DNA of 64,000 bases from Mikania micrantha (taxonomy: Eukaryota; Streptophyta; Magnoliopsida; Asterales; Asteraceae). The number at the start of each line of letters is the position of its first letter. The first letter of the stretch is position 1. Under the pieces are notes generated by a model. That model saw nothing but the letters and a program-made list of their open reading frames with translations. It ran no database searches and had not been told where the DNA came from. Position numbers and translations under genes: made by a program. Shown piece after piece: positions 44,144 through 56,541 of this stretch. The stretch spans positions 61,177,439 to 61,241,438 of the forward strand of contig CM018698.1 in NCBI GenBank assembly GCA_009363875.1, in the 5' to 3' direction.

Positions 44144-46979
44144 AGAGAAATTTCGTCCTGAAAATTAAGAATCGTTATCAGGTACGGCTTCCTTTGTAAA
44201 CAGATGGGGATACTTGGACTTCATGTGATCCTCGCGTTCCCAAGTAAACTCGGGTCCAAGCTTTGAATTTCATCGAACCTTGACAATTGGAATACGGCTT
44301 CACCTTAATTGTTTAACTTTGCGATCCATAATCTCTAAAGGTTCTACAATAAAATGTAATTGCTCGTCCACTTGAATTTCATCGATTGGTATAACGAGTG
44401 ATTCGTCAGCAAGGCATTTATTTAAGTTCGAGACGTGAAACACGTCATGCACACCACTAAGTTCATCTGGTAATCTCAGTCTATACACCATCGGACCAAT
44501 ACGTTCAATGATCTCGAACGGTCCTACGTATCATGGTGATAACTTGACTTTCTTCTCAAAATGAACTATGCCCTTCCATGGGGATACCCTCTAACATGAC
44601 ACGGTCTCCTACTTGAAATTCCAAGGGCTTGCGCCGTTTGTCGGCATAGGTCTTTTGTCTGCTTCTGGTTGCTTGTAATCTTTGTTGAATCTGAGCAATC
44701 TTATCAGTAGTTTCCTGAATAAGCTCTGGCCCAGTTATTCGGTTATCTCCAACTTCGGTCCAACAAATCGGTGACCGACATCCCAGATAGAGCCTCGAAT
44801 GGTGCGCATCTGATGCTACTATGGTAACTGTTGTTATAGGAGAATTCGGTCAGTGGCAAATAAGAGTCCGAATTTCCACCGAAATCCAAAACACATGTTC
44901 TCAACATGTCCTCCAGGGTTTGTATCGTACGTTCGCTTTGACCGTCCATTTATGGATGGTAAGCAATACTCAGATTTAAATGTGTCCCTAGAAATTTCTG
45001 CAGTGATTGCTAGAACCTTGATGTGAATATGCTGTCTCAATCCGAAATGATAGAAAATGGTAAACCGTGACGTACCACTATCTCGTTGATGTACAGTCTC
45101 GCCAGTTTATCCATCGTGAAGGTCTCACACATTGGCAAGAAGTGAGCAGATTTGGTTAGTCGATCGATGATAACCCAAATTGTATCATGCCACTAGAAGT
45201 GCGGGGTAGCTTGGTAATGAAATCCATAGCAATTTGTTCCCACTTCCAGAGCGGAATTTCAGGCTGTTCCAGTAACCCTGACGGCTTCTGGTGTTCCGAT
45301 TTACTTTCACACACGTAAGGCATCGACCAACGTACTCGGCTATCTCTTTCTTCATTCCTGGCCACCAATAAAATCCCCGTAAGTCTTGGTACATTTTATC
45401 GGCGCCTGGATGCATGCAGTACTTGGTCTTGTGTGCTTCATCAAAGATTAGTCTTATCAATTCGTCTACTGCCGGAATCCATACCCGATCCTGGTAGTAG
45501 ATAACTCCATCTGGTTTTGTTTCAAACTGTCTTTCTGCTCCACAGTCGAGTTCTTTCTTCAGATTTCCCCGTTCAACTAATTTCTGTTGTGCCTGGATAA
45601 TCTTGTCACTTAAACTTGTCTGCACAATCATTCCTATTGCTCTGACTCGCAAGGGTTTGACTCGTTCCTTTCGGCTCAAGGCATCAGCTACAACGTTTGC
45701 CTTACCCGGATGATACTTGATCACACAATCGTAATCATTCAGAAGCTTAACCCAACGTCGTTGCCTCATGTTGAGTTCCTTCTGATGAAAGATATGCTGC
45801 AGGCTCTTGTGATCAGTGAATATGGTGCACTTAGTGCCATACAAGTAATGTCTCCAGATCTTCAATGCGAAGACTACGGCTCCCAGTTCTAGATCATGAG
45901 TAATGCAGTTCTTCTCATGAATCTTTAACTGTCTTGATGCATACGCGATAACTTTGTCTTGTTGCATTAACACACAACTTCTGCTTCAATGTCTGGAAAG
46001 AATCTTCTTGTTTATGCTCCCAAACAAACGGGTCACTTTTCTGAGTTAACTTGGTGAGAGGCAAAGCTATCTTAGAAAAGTTCGAGATAAACCTTCTATA
46101 ATAACCTGCCAATCCCAGAAAAGACTGTCTCTCCGTCGTTGTCTTCGGAGTATCCCAGTTCTTGATTGCCTCGATCTTGGCAGGGTCTACATATATTCCT
46201 TCACTGTTGACTACATGACCCATAAATTGAACTTCTCTCAGCGAAAATTCACACTTAGAGAATTTAGCATAGAGTTGCTCTTTCTTCAACAGCTCCAAGA
46301 TCTTCCTGAGATGTTGCTCGTGCTCTGCTTTGCTCTTGGAATAAATCAAAATGTCATCAATAAAGACAATGACAAACTGATCCAGATACGGCTTACACAC
46401 TCGGTTCATGAGGTCCATGAAAACCGCGGGTGCATTTGTCAATCCGAAAGGCATCACCATGAACTCGTAATGCCCATACCTAGTTCGGAACGCCGTCTTT
46501 GGTATGTCTTCTTCTTGAACTTTGAGTTGGTGATATCCAGACCGCAAATCAGTCTTCGAGAAGTACTTAGCTCCTTGTAGTTGGTCAAACAAATCATCAA
46601 TCCTCGGCAATGAGTACCGATTCTTGATGGTTAGCTTGTTCAGCTCTCTATAGTCTATTCACACTCGAAATGATCCATCCTTCTTCTTCACGAACAAAAC
46701 TGGAGCTCCCCAAGGTGAGTAGCTCAGTCGAATGAAATCTTTATCAAGTAGCTCCTGTAGTTGATTCGACAATTCCTGCATCTCTGAAGGTGCTAACCTG
46801 TAAGGAGATTTAGCAACAGGAGTTGCTCCAGGAATTAAGTCAATACGGAACTCTACTGATCGCGCAGGTGGCAAGCCTGGTAGGTCTTCTGGAAACACTT
46901 CTGGATATTCTTTCACTACCGGCACGTCTTGAATCTTTTTCTTGTCCTTCTCTTATTCCACCACATGTGCCAGAAAAGC
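44144..46979 (-). pseudogene. Gypsy-2 pol: RT, RNase H, integrase and chromodomain-like tail
   Basis: Broken minus-strand pol. From high to low coordinates: pre-RT VFPEDLPGLPPARSVEFRID; RT with YRELNK-type start and FIDDILIYSKS; RNase H from CVLMQQDKVIAY through DLELGAVVFALKIW, FTDHKSLQHI and ADALSRKERVKPLR; integrase zinc site (HPGADKMYQDLRGFYWWPGM, CLTC), core with DFITKLP and GQSERTIQTLED; and the C terminus VYRLRLPDELSGVHDVFHVS followed by a chromodomain-like end (RIPIVKVRWN, GPEFTWERED, YPHLF). A deletion near 45973 joins KQKL to CVLMQ, removing about 25 residues including the first RNase H aspartate. Several stops and frameshifts are present. The tail suggests a chromovirus. Confidence 0.88.
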
Positions 46980-46984
46980 TATGC

Positions 46985-49196
46985 TGTAACAACCCATTTT
47001 GGTGAAATACTAGAAATAAAACATAATTGGTGTATGATTGTGTTTATTTAATTAAAAAAAAGTGTTTTGTATGATTTAATTATCTTAAATATTATTTGGT
47101 GGGAGTTTTATTAAATAATTGATTTAAAATATAATCATATGGTGGTGTTAACTAATCTAACTAAGTTAGTCATAAGTTAGTTAGTTTTAACTAGTAATAG
47201 AGGGCTAGTTACGCAAATAGCTGAAAGTTGAATTAAAAGGGGGGTTTTATGAAATAGGGGCTGGTCAAAATTGGTCATAAGACCATCCCTTTGGCTGGAA
47301 ACGTGAAAGAGAGAAAGAGAACCAAGGGAAACCTCAAAAATTCTAAGGATTGATCAAATTGGTTGCTGATTATCAATCTGATTTTGAATGCAAGTTGAAA
47401 TTGGAGTTCTCCTTGTATCAAGCTACATCTAGGTAAGTTTTTTTGATGTTTTTGTTGGGGTTTTCGTGGGTTTCCCAAAAGGGTGTGGGTTTGATGGGTC
47501 AAATCCGAAATTAGAAGTGTAGATGGTGTTATATGTTGTTAACTATCATGATAATCATCAAAGAAACAACATTTTGTTCATTTCTTGCATGATGATGTAT
47601 TTTGATAAAAATGGAGTTTTGGGGTATGATGAACTAAGAGGTTTAAATGGGTGATTAGATGATAGCTTTATGACATACAACATATGAAATTTGTGTTACC
47701 ATGGTGATTGTTGAATTTGGTTGATTATAAACCAACATGGGAGATTGTTGGAGTCTTAGAAACAAATTGAAATGTGTTGGTGAAATCCCTGCACACAAGT
47801 TGTTTTATGAAAAGTCAACAACTTGATTTTTATATAACAAAGTGTTTAAAGGGATGGGTGTGGTTAATTAGTTGTTATAATCATAAAAGGTGTAATTTTA
47901 TGATTTATGGGTCGTTTGGATGTAATCTAAATATAGTTGATGAAAGGGTGTCAAATTGGTGTAATTTGACTAATTATGGTCAACACTTGTATTGAAACAC
48001 ATAAGTATGATATAGGAGGCAATAGCGAAAGTGGTAGTGGAACTAAAAGACCCGGAAAGGAAATTGTGATAGAGGATAACTCATTGGAACAAGGTAAGTC
48101 ACCCAATCTTCTATTTGTTATGTGTAAATGGTGTTATGCATGAATGAATATGTTGTGGAAGATTGACTTTATGGTGAATAGATGATATTGGTGCTTGTTG
48201 ATAGACAATAATAAGCAATAGGTGATATATATATTGCTTGATTGTTGTTGGTATGGTGTTTTTATGCTAGTTCATGATTGACTTGGTGTTAATTTGTATG
48301 TGTGTTGAATGATTTTAATTATTTCACAAGGTGTGTGAATTGTAATTGAAATCAACTGAAATTGGTGTTTTGAATCACAAGTGGTGTGATCATGACATTG
48401 GATTATTCACATGGTGTGTGAATGTCCTTTGTTGGGTGTAGTCAAGTTAGTAAAACACAAGTGGTGTGGTTTACTTAACTTGAGAAATCTTGTGGAATAA
48501 GATTTCAAAGGAGTTTTGGGTGCAAACGACCCGTTAGTAAATCGTTTGATATTATGACCATGATGGTCATAAATTGGTGAATTATGGTGTTCAATATGAA
48601 TATATAGTGTTATATAATGTTTATGGGGGTATTGGAATGGTCGGAATCGAGTGGAATGGGTCGAGATGGCGTAAAACAGAAAAATTGGTCGTTCAGGTGG
48701 TGCTGGCATATCATACGCCAGTGGATACGCCTATGGATACGCCAACCACGCAAATTTTATGTGATACGCCCCAGATACGCCAAACTCATACGCCAAGGGT
48801 TGAATTTGACCAAAATTGACTATTTTAGTCATGTAAGCTCGTGTGGGCGGGCATGGTGATCTTACTTAGTTCTAATGAACTAATGGTGACTTAATTATGG
48901 TGTTTTCAGGTGAACGAAAGGGTTGAACGCGGTCGTGATCGGATTGCCTTGCAAAGATTCTGATCAAACATATTTTGGGGTTTATTCTTTGTTTGTTTAA
49001 AACAAAGGTTTTTGGTGAATAACTCAAATGAAATTTTTGTTATTGAATGTTTAAATAACATCAAATATTTTGTAAATTCGCATGTAAGTGGGATGTTTAA
49101 GGTGTTAATTACATTTGATGGTTTGAAAAATCTGGGACCTATTTTGATTTGTCGTTTAAACACACGTGTCATGTGTTGGTGGGTTTGGGGCTTACA
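46985..49196. mobile_element. Solo LTR with perfect 5-bp target duplication
   Basis: It starts TGTAACAACCC, ends GGGGCTTACA, and is flanked by TATGC at 46980-46984 and 49197-49201. It interrupts Gypsy-2 between the protease region and the pre-RT region (FLAHV), so both limits are independently supported. 2212 bp, no internal coding region and no second LTR copy seen, hence solo. The family differs from the TGTCACACC LTRs. Orientation is undecided. Confidence 0.85.
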
Positions 49197-49201
49197 TATG
49201 C

Positions 49202-49880
49202 ACTCCTTCTGTAGACACTTACGCTCCTTTATGGAAGATATGATTTTGACACTTCGGTTTGCCTGATCCCCTCGAACTTCCAATACACGATCATTCGTTA
49301 GTGGAATTCGAAGCAGCTTTTCGGAACAGATGACTTCCACTCTATTGAGAGATAGCCAATCCATCAATCATGATGTCAAAACTACCCAACTCTATCGGTA
49401 TCAAATCGATGGTGAATGTATGACCATTAAGTGTTAATGGGCAGTTTTTGTATACTGTACTAACTGTGATTTTTTTCCCGTTTGTTACTTGTATGATGTA
49501 AGGGGAATCTAAAAGTTCCTCAATAGAATTTAGTTGGCATGCAAAATCGGTAGAGATAAAACTCCGATCTGCACTAGTGTCAAACAGAATAGATGCATAA
49601 AAGTCATGTAAGAGAAATATACTAGTGACCACGTTCGGGTCTTGACGAGCTGGAGCTCCTATAACGAAAGCTCTTCCACGTGGTGCTTGAAATGCCGGTT
49701 GTGCTTTCTTCGGGCCAAAAATGAGTAGACCCATAAGAACAAAAGCAGCAAATGCAACTCTTCAATTGAGGATCCAAAGAATGCTTATGAATCCAATTCA
49801 TGACCAAGGTGGGGCAGTAGTGCAGCCACACCATATGGCCGAAAACCCAACCCCTAGCAGCCTCACAATAGTGCTTTTCA
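49202..49880 (-). pseudogene. Gypsy-2 gag end and protease
   Basis: The minus strand reads PRGRAFVIGAPARQDPNVVT, then FYASILFDTSADRSFIS (protease, with DTS in place of the usual DTG/DSG triad) and, after a stop, MDWLSLNRVEVICSEKLLRI. It is followed by the solo LTR and then FLAHV of the pre-RT region. A decayed CCHC-like segment (YGSTHFW) lies near 49735. More upstream gag and the 5-prime LTR of Gypsy-2 are not seen. Confidence 0.8.
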
Positions 49881-50476
49881 GTAGACAAATGTAGGCCACC
49901 TAGCCCAAGACCAATCCAACTAACAAACCTAGCACCCTTTCTCCCAGTGATGGGAGCTTTAGCCTAGCCCGTGAACAGCAGCCCTAGTCCACTTAGCAAC
50001 AGTAGAGCTGGACCACCTCAGCAAGTGGCTCCTATGGAAGATGGCACCCACTGCCCAACCCAAATGGATGTACCCAACAACAATTTTCCAGAAGTGCCAC
50101 CTAAACCATAACCAATAATTGTAGTAGAATAGACCCAACCCAAGAGACCAAAGGCCCTAGACAAATCCTTACGCCCACCCCCCACCTGCAAGAAGCGACA
50201 AAAGCAGGGAGCCGAAAGCAACAATTAGCAAAACATGTACCAACAGAACCTAACCCAGCCATACCAAAACGAGTGCATAACACAATATTGAAAATGAAGT
50301 GAAGGTGCAGAGTGATTATAAGAGAAAGGATTTTCAAGCGCACTTTTTCCTCTAGCCATTTTGCAAATCTATACGAGCACACATGGTAGCCATACCACCA
50401 AACAAACTAGAAAAACATAAATCTTAACATTCTAAAATTAGCCATAAGTGTATGCAAACTCAAATCCTCACATGAG
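49881..50476 (-). other. Unresolved segment: LINE C 3-prime UTR and/or Gypsy-2 gag remains
   Basis: On the minus strand this follows the end of LINE C ORF2 and is G/T-rich, like the 3-prime UTRs of LINE A and D. The diagnostic LINE tail (GGCAAATGCCCTTTATC plus A run) is missing, so LINE C seems 3-prime truncated or joined to Gypsy-2 by rearrangement. I cannot place the junction. Confidence 0.4.
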
Positions 50477-52995
50477 TTAACACCGTAAATCCTTGAACCT
50501 GAGGGTAAGGAGTTTATACCTATCAGTATCCAAAATCAAAGAAGTAATTTCCTCAGCCGGCCGATGCCTATCATTAAACTCTCTCAAGTTCCTATCCTGC
50601 CATACGTAGTAGACTGTAGCTCCAAGGACTAAACGATTAACTACAATCCAGGATGAGTTGGTAGTGATGGTGCTACAATATTCCTTAATTCTTTCCCTCC
50701 AAGGGCCGTTAATATGGGCCCATTTAGTTTTAAGACAAACAACCTCCCAGACTTTGACTGAAAAAGGGCATTCAAAAATAAATGACTGATGCTGTCTGGG
50801 ACCAGCTTGCAAAAGGCACACCTACAAGTAGGACCACTGTCCCATTTCTCAATAACCTCATGAGTTTGCAGCTTATTTTTAACCGCAAGCCACAAGTTAA
50901 AAAGCATGCCTAGGGATGCTTTGAGAGAACCAAACCAAATTAGCCCAAGGGACAGTAGACCCTCCTTCTTGGATGTCCTTCCAAACCACACTAACATGAA
51001 AAAGCAGCAGCTTACCCATATTGGTTCTCCATTTGGGAATATTAGGAACATTAGGCCTAAGCTGGCAGGGATTAGAAGTAAAAAGAAGAGGAAATATAGT
51101 ACTCCAATCCAGGGGCAACTCCAATGATTGTTTAACACCACATCAGCAACTACAGTGGTTTCACTGAATCCCCCCTCATTAATGTTCCTGTGAGTGAGTA
51201 TGTTGCATAGGGGGCCTATTTGATGCCAATTATCATACCAAGCAGAAGTAGTCTTCCCATCACCAATGACTGTGATGATATGGGGCTGAATTGCCTCCTT
51301 TTGCTGCAAGATTTTTTGCCAACTCCAGCAATCTTCCTTCTTAATAGGAATTTCCCAGAAGTTCCTACCTTTAAGATGGTATTTGTCAATCCACTGAATC
51401 CAAAGAGACTTTTTGTGTGTAATGATATTCCAGATATGCTTGGACATGAGGGCCACATTCCAAGTTTTTAAAGATTTGAGCCCTAAGCCCCCTGGTTGAG
51501 AGGGATACAACACTCCTTCCTTTTGATTTCGGCCTTTCCTCTAATAAGAGTACCTCTACTCCATAGGAAGCCACACATGAGTTTTTCTATGTCCCTAAGA
51601 ATAGTGACAGGAAGGATGAAAACAGAGGCCTAGACTGCATGGAACTAAGGACCGATTTGATGAGGAGGAACCTGCCAGCAAAGGAAAGGGACTTGTTCTT
51701 TCAATCCTTAACTTTCTTGGACACCCTCTCAATAAGGGGGTACAATCCCTTAGGTACAATCTGGATGAGATGAGGGGAACTCCAAGATATTTGACAGGGA
51801 GATTACCAACTCTAAAGTGTATGAAATCATTGATCTCCCTAACAACTTCTGGTTTGACATTTCCAAAGTACACAGTGCTCTTTGGGATACTAGGGTTAAG
51901 ACTAGAAACATTTTTGAATTCATCAAGGGCGTCTATCAGAATTTTGATAGACATACTATCCCCATTACAGAACAGAAAGAGATCATCTGCAAAGCAGAGG
52001 TGGGTGAGGCCCACTTCGACACACCTCCAGTGGTATTTGAACTGGACATTTTCTCTTAGTTACCGAGCAATGATAAGGGAGAGGACCTCCATAACTAGAG
52101 TGAAGAGATAAGGGGCCATGGGGTCACCTTGCCGCAGGCCCCATTTCCCTTGACAAAACCCTTTCTGTTCCCCATTTACATTAATAGAGAAATCTGTGGT
52201 GGTGACACACATCATGATCCATTGAATCATCCATTGAGGGAACCCCAAATGTGAGAGACAATTTTGAAGAAAGGTCCATTCAACAGTGTCATACGCTTTT
52301 TGGATATCAACCTTGAAAGCACATTTGGGAGGGCCTCTATTCCTATGATAATTTCTAAGAAGCTCTTGAGTGATAAGAATATTATCACTGATCTGCCTAC
52401 CAGGAATAAACGCACATTGGTTATCACTAACCACATGGTCCATGGCACCATTGATACGGTTAGTGATGATCTTCCTTATGCATTTGTACGTGACATTGCA
52501 ACAAGAAATCGGCCTGAAATCAGTGACCTTCCTGGGGAAATCAACTTTAGGGACAGGGGAAATAACAATGGCATTAACCTCCTTTAAGAGATTACAATTC
52601 CTAAAAAAATCTTTGATGGCAGCACAAAAATCCGGCCCCACAACCTCCCAGGCTGCCTTAAAGAATTTGGATGAAAAGCCATCCGGGCCAGGGGCCTTTT
52701 CATCATCAATATCAAAAAGGGAACTCTTTATTTCATCATCAAAAATAGGATTGAGCATGGTAGCAGCAACATTGGTGGGGATGGTTCGGGTGAACAACTC
52801 ATGGGGATTAAAGATCTCCTCCACACTAGCCTCTAACCCAGGATGGACTTGAAATGGTCAACAAACATATCAGCCATGGGAGAACCCATGACACGATGTC
52901 CCTGGGAATCCTGAACTGATATAATATGTCTTCTATTCTGATTGCTGACCAGGACATGATGGAAATACTTACTGTTCTGGTCCCCCTCACCAAGC
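50477..52995 (-). pseudogene. LINE C ORF2: reverse transcriptase and C-terminal region
   Basis: Broken by several stops and frameshifts but easily followed: QWLGEGDQNSKYFHHVL; RT motifs DDEKAPGPDGFSSKFF, DFRPISCCNVTYK, IPGRQISDNILI, AFKVDIQKAYDTVEWTFL, LRQGDPMAPYLFTLVMEV and THLCFADDLFLFC (catalytic FADD); then PKSTVYFGNVKP, LPVKYLGVPLISSRLY and the zf-RVT region to LRFKDLRC. This is the standard order of plant L1-type LINEs. The upstream part resumes at 55682 beyond an inserted LTR. Confidence 0.88.
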
Positions 52996-53000
52996 CATTG

Positions 53001-55210
53001 TGTCACACCCTGCCAAGGCGAAACACGCAAGGTGCGACGGTCATGATTTCACAGTCACTGTTTACATTGAACAACTTCTACATGAATCGATAATAAAGGT
53101 TTACATGATGTCTTAACTTACAATCATCCAGACATAACTAACAAAATTTCTAAACTTCCAAAATATGATGCATAAGATTTTACAAACATGGCCTAAGTCA
53201 ATAGGCTATGCAAGGAAAATCCCAAAAATATGCATGTGAATGTGTTGTGACTTCAAGCTAATCATTCCCAAAATATGTCCCAATGCTTGCTTCAATTATC
53301 TGAGAAATACATGCTAAAAACAGTCAGCATAAAGCTGGTGAGTTCACAGGTTTAGACACGTAAAAATTTAATTGTTTCATTTGACCACAAGGTTTCAAAA
53401 TGTGACTATTGTTCTCAAAAACAATATCATGAGTTGTGTATATTAATTATTACCATGAGCTCCCATAACCGAACTCGACATGATTGAATTGCCCCATCCC
53501 AATGTTCTATCGCAAAACATTGTATTGAGATGAATATTGTGCACCCGATCTGACCTACAATCAAAGTTAGCGCTACTAACCACGGGTGGGGTTGTCACTC
53601 CCGAATAGTACTATTCCCAATAATTCACGTTCACCCACAATTAACGGTTATAGAATAGGGGACTTAAAGCGATAAAAGTAACTCATGTAATAATGTGTTG
53701 AACCAAAACCACTTGTGTCAATGAAACGAGTACAAGCATGATTTCTCCCCCTGTGAGTTAGTAAAACATTGTAGAAATAGGGGCCGTGAAACTCACTGTA
53801 AAGGTGGATCCCTGATCCTGAGAGTGTGAATGTTGCCATGTGTTGAAATCACTACCCGGTTCCTACAACATTCCGGATTCATTTTGAGTCTGTGAACTAA
53901 TGAGGTTTGGTGTTATTTTGTGTTATTGTTATATATTTTTTTTATATGTTGTCGTATTTGTCATAATAAATTCATCCCTTAAACTTGCAAAACTTGTTAT
54001 AATACCTTAAAAATAATTATTTATTGTTTTCGAAAATTTCGGCATGATAAAAGAGCATTTTTGAAGAATATCCATTTTTGTTTATCATTATCCAAAGCTT
54101 TGAAATATTATATTTCAATAATAATCATTTAAAATCACTATATATATGTACGCAAATGAATGTTTCATTTTCATGAAAAATATATATATTTAGGACATGT
54201 AAGTATGCATTTTTATAAATTTTCGTTTTTGACAGATTATGGTTAACATTTTCGAGTGAACTTTTAAGGTAGAAAACGTTACTAAAAAATTACAAGACTT
54301 TGCAGCCAAGTATTTTGACGTGTTTTGAGAAAGTTTTGTTTAGAAAAGTTCTTGTGATTCTGCTCGGAAATAGGCCGAAACAACCAATCAAATTAGAAGG
54401 TCCAAATGTGCGTATTGATTTTGTAGAGGTTGTTTCGGGTATCATTTGGTTGAGTTAGAAAACGTATAAGCAATGGATGGAAAGCTAACTCAATGAAATT
54501 AATCATAGTGTTAGAGTTTGCTTCATTTCTAGTTTTTATGCAAAGTTATATAAATTGGAACTCGGGACAGATTCTGTCCTCAAAAGAGAAATGAGTATTT
54601 GTGTGTACAAATAATTTAAAATTTAACCTTTGAGCGAGGGTTTCACCTTAGCAAGAAAGGAGAAGGATAAGACTTAGAAAGAGCTTGATCTATAACCGAA
54701 AAACTTGGAAGAAGATGATTCCCTTGAACTAGAAACAATCTGATTGCTGTAGTGAGGCTGAATAGGGGCTATTTTTGTTCCCATGGTGGTAGATGTACCT
54801 CAAACCAGAAGGGCTGAAGGTGGCTGATTTGTGGTGTTCGGTTGAGGAACAAGGAAAAGAAAATTGGAAAAGTTATGGGGTTTGAAATACCCAAGGCTCA
54901 AGTTTTCTTATATACTTGTACATGTGCATCGTTTTATGCTATAAAATAATATGATGTGGTTGACAAATATCTAGTCAGAATATTTTTTTTGTAGATATTG
55001 AAGATAAGATGATGAGATATGGATGTCAATAAAATAAGTAGTCAAAGTATGGTGTTGATGGGCTATGGAGTGTTGAAATGGTAGAGTTTATTGGAGTGTG
55101 GTGTCCTCTTATTTCCATTCAAATTAAAGAAAATAGGCATGGTGTTTGGATTTGACATCATGAATAAATATGTAGTTATATATTTTCTTACTTGTATTCG
55201 ACACATGCAT

Positions 55211-55247
<37 letters not shown>

Positions 55248-55681
55248 TTACTTATGGCATACTTATATAATTGTGTGTATATATAATTTTGTCGATTTTG
55301 TTTTCTTTGTTCTTTTTTTCACCGTTAACTTATATACATACATACATACATACACACACACACAAGAGAGTGAGTTAAAAAAAATAATATGGTTGTGTTT
55401 AGGAGTATAATCGGGTTCCTAAAATATATATACATATCCATTCCATTACGTTTTTTTTTAGACCCAATGTTCGTGGTATTAAGTAACAAGTTTTGTTTTT
55501 TTCCAAAAGTTTAGGTTTGAGATTTGGTTGTGAAATATAAATTCGACTAAATAGATAACATCTAATATTATTTATTTATTTATTTTTATCTTGTTGAATT
55601 TAAATGTGGTATGAATAAGTCCGGATTATTATCGTGATAGTTTGGTCAAGAGTATAACCTGAAAAATTGAGAGATGTCACA
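53001..55681 (-). mobile_element. Solo LTR with perfect 5-bp target duplication
   Basis: It starts TGTCACACCCTGCC, ends GAGATGTCACA, and is flanked by CATTG at 52996-53000 and 55682-55686, splitting LINE ORF2 between RTKVQ and WLGEGD. 2681 bp, no second LTR copy or coding region. A hairpin CAGC/GCTG followed by GTGAGTTC at 53325-53345 matches the array LTRs. Minus orientation by analogy. Confidence 0.85.
55222..55365. repeat. (AT)n and (TACA)n/(CA)n microsatellites
   Basis: An AT run at 55222-55249, and TACATACA going into CACACA at 55332-55365, both inside the solo LTR. Confidence 0.9.
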
Positions 55682-55749
55682 CATTGAACTTTGGTTCTCT
55701 GCCTAAGGAAAGATTCCTCATCTCTAATAGCCGACCTATACGCATCTAA
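55682..55749 (-). pseudogene. LINE C ORF2 sliver between two insertions
   Basis: Only 68 bp, encoding AYRSAIRDEESFLRQRTKVQ on the minus strand. It connects the coding sequence to the right of the Harbinger MITE with WLGEGDQNSKYF to the left of the solo LTR, which proves both are insertions into one LINE. Confidence 0.85.
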
Positions 55750-56538
55750 GGTGCTGTTTGTTTTTTAAGAGGTAAAATGTCTGCAGTCTGCGGACCACAT
55801 CTTCAAACATCTGTAGAAGAAGAGGTGGACCAAACATCTGCAAGAAGTGGGTTTGTTTTTTAAAAAGGTTTTCAAAACCTATTTTCCTCTCCCCAGTCGC
55901 CACGACCGTCATCCTCTTCCCCTCTTCCCCATCGTCATCCTCTTCCCCACGACCGGACAACCGGAGGACGCGTCACGAGCGGAGGGGCGAACCCTCGACG
56001 CCCGGAGGAGGCGTCACGACAACGACGTGCAAATCGCCGACGATGTGCAACTCGCCGCCGACGACGACGATGACGTGCTCAACGCCGACCAACGCCGACG
56101 ACGATCGCGTTCGTTCCCGATGATCGACGAATCCCAACGCCGTTCGTTCCCAAATCGACGAATCGCGTTCGTTCGTTCCCAAATCGACGATCGCGTTCGT
56201 TCCCAAATCACGACTGTGGAGGGAAACGGCGGTGTGGGCGACGGCGGTGGGAGGCGCGGCTGTGGTCAGAAACGGCGGTGGGGCATGCGGCGGTGGAGGG
56301 CAACGGCGGTGGGGCATGCGGCGGTGGTGGCAGACGGCTTGAAGAACAGTGAAGAAGAGGATGGAAGAGCTCAAAAGAGCTTGGTCCAGGTATGCGCGAG
56401 GAAGAGGTCCTGCAGACCTTTTTTAGTGAAACGTCTGCTGGAAAACAAACAATCTGTGTCTCTCAAAGCTCTGCCCGCGTCTGCCTCGCGTAGACATAAG
56501 AGGTCCTGCAGACCTTTTGCCAAAAAACAAACAGCACC
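55750..56538. mobile_element. PIF/Harbinger-type MITE with GC-rich core
   Basis: The terminal inverted repeat GGTGCTGTTTGTTTTTT extends, imperfectly, to a GTCTGCAG-like block. The 3-bp duplication TAA at 55747-55749 and 56539-56541 is typical of PIF/Harbinger. 789 bp. The core (about 55900-56360) is very GC-rich, with CGACGA runs and internal repeats (CGTTCGTTCCCAAATCGACG; GGCGGTGGGGCATGCGGCGG). Open frames there, up to 232 codons, are arginine/aspartate-rich low-complexity products and not a transposase. Confidence 0.85.
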
Positions 56539-56541
56539 TAA

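Noticed and set aside
44300..44491. Short separate gene on the minus strand
   Set aside because: Its residues (VYRLRLPDELSGVHDVFHVS) are the integrase C-terminal region of Gypsy-2, cut off by stops.
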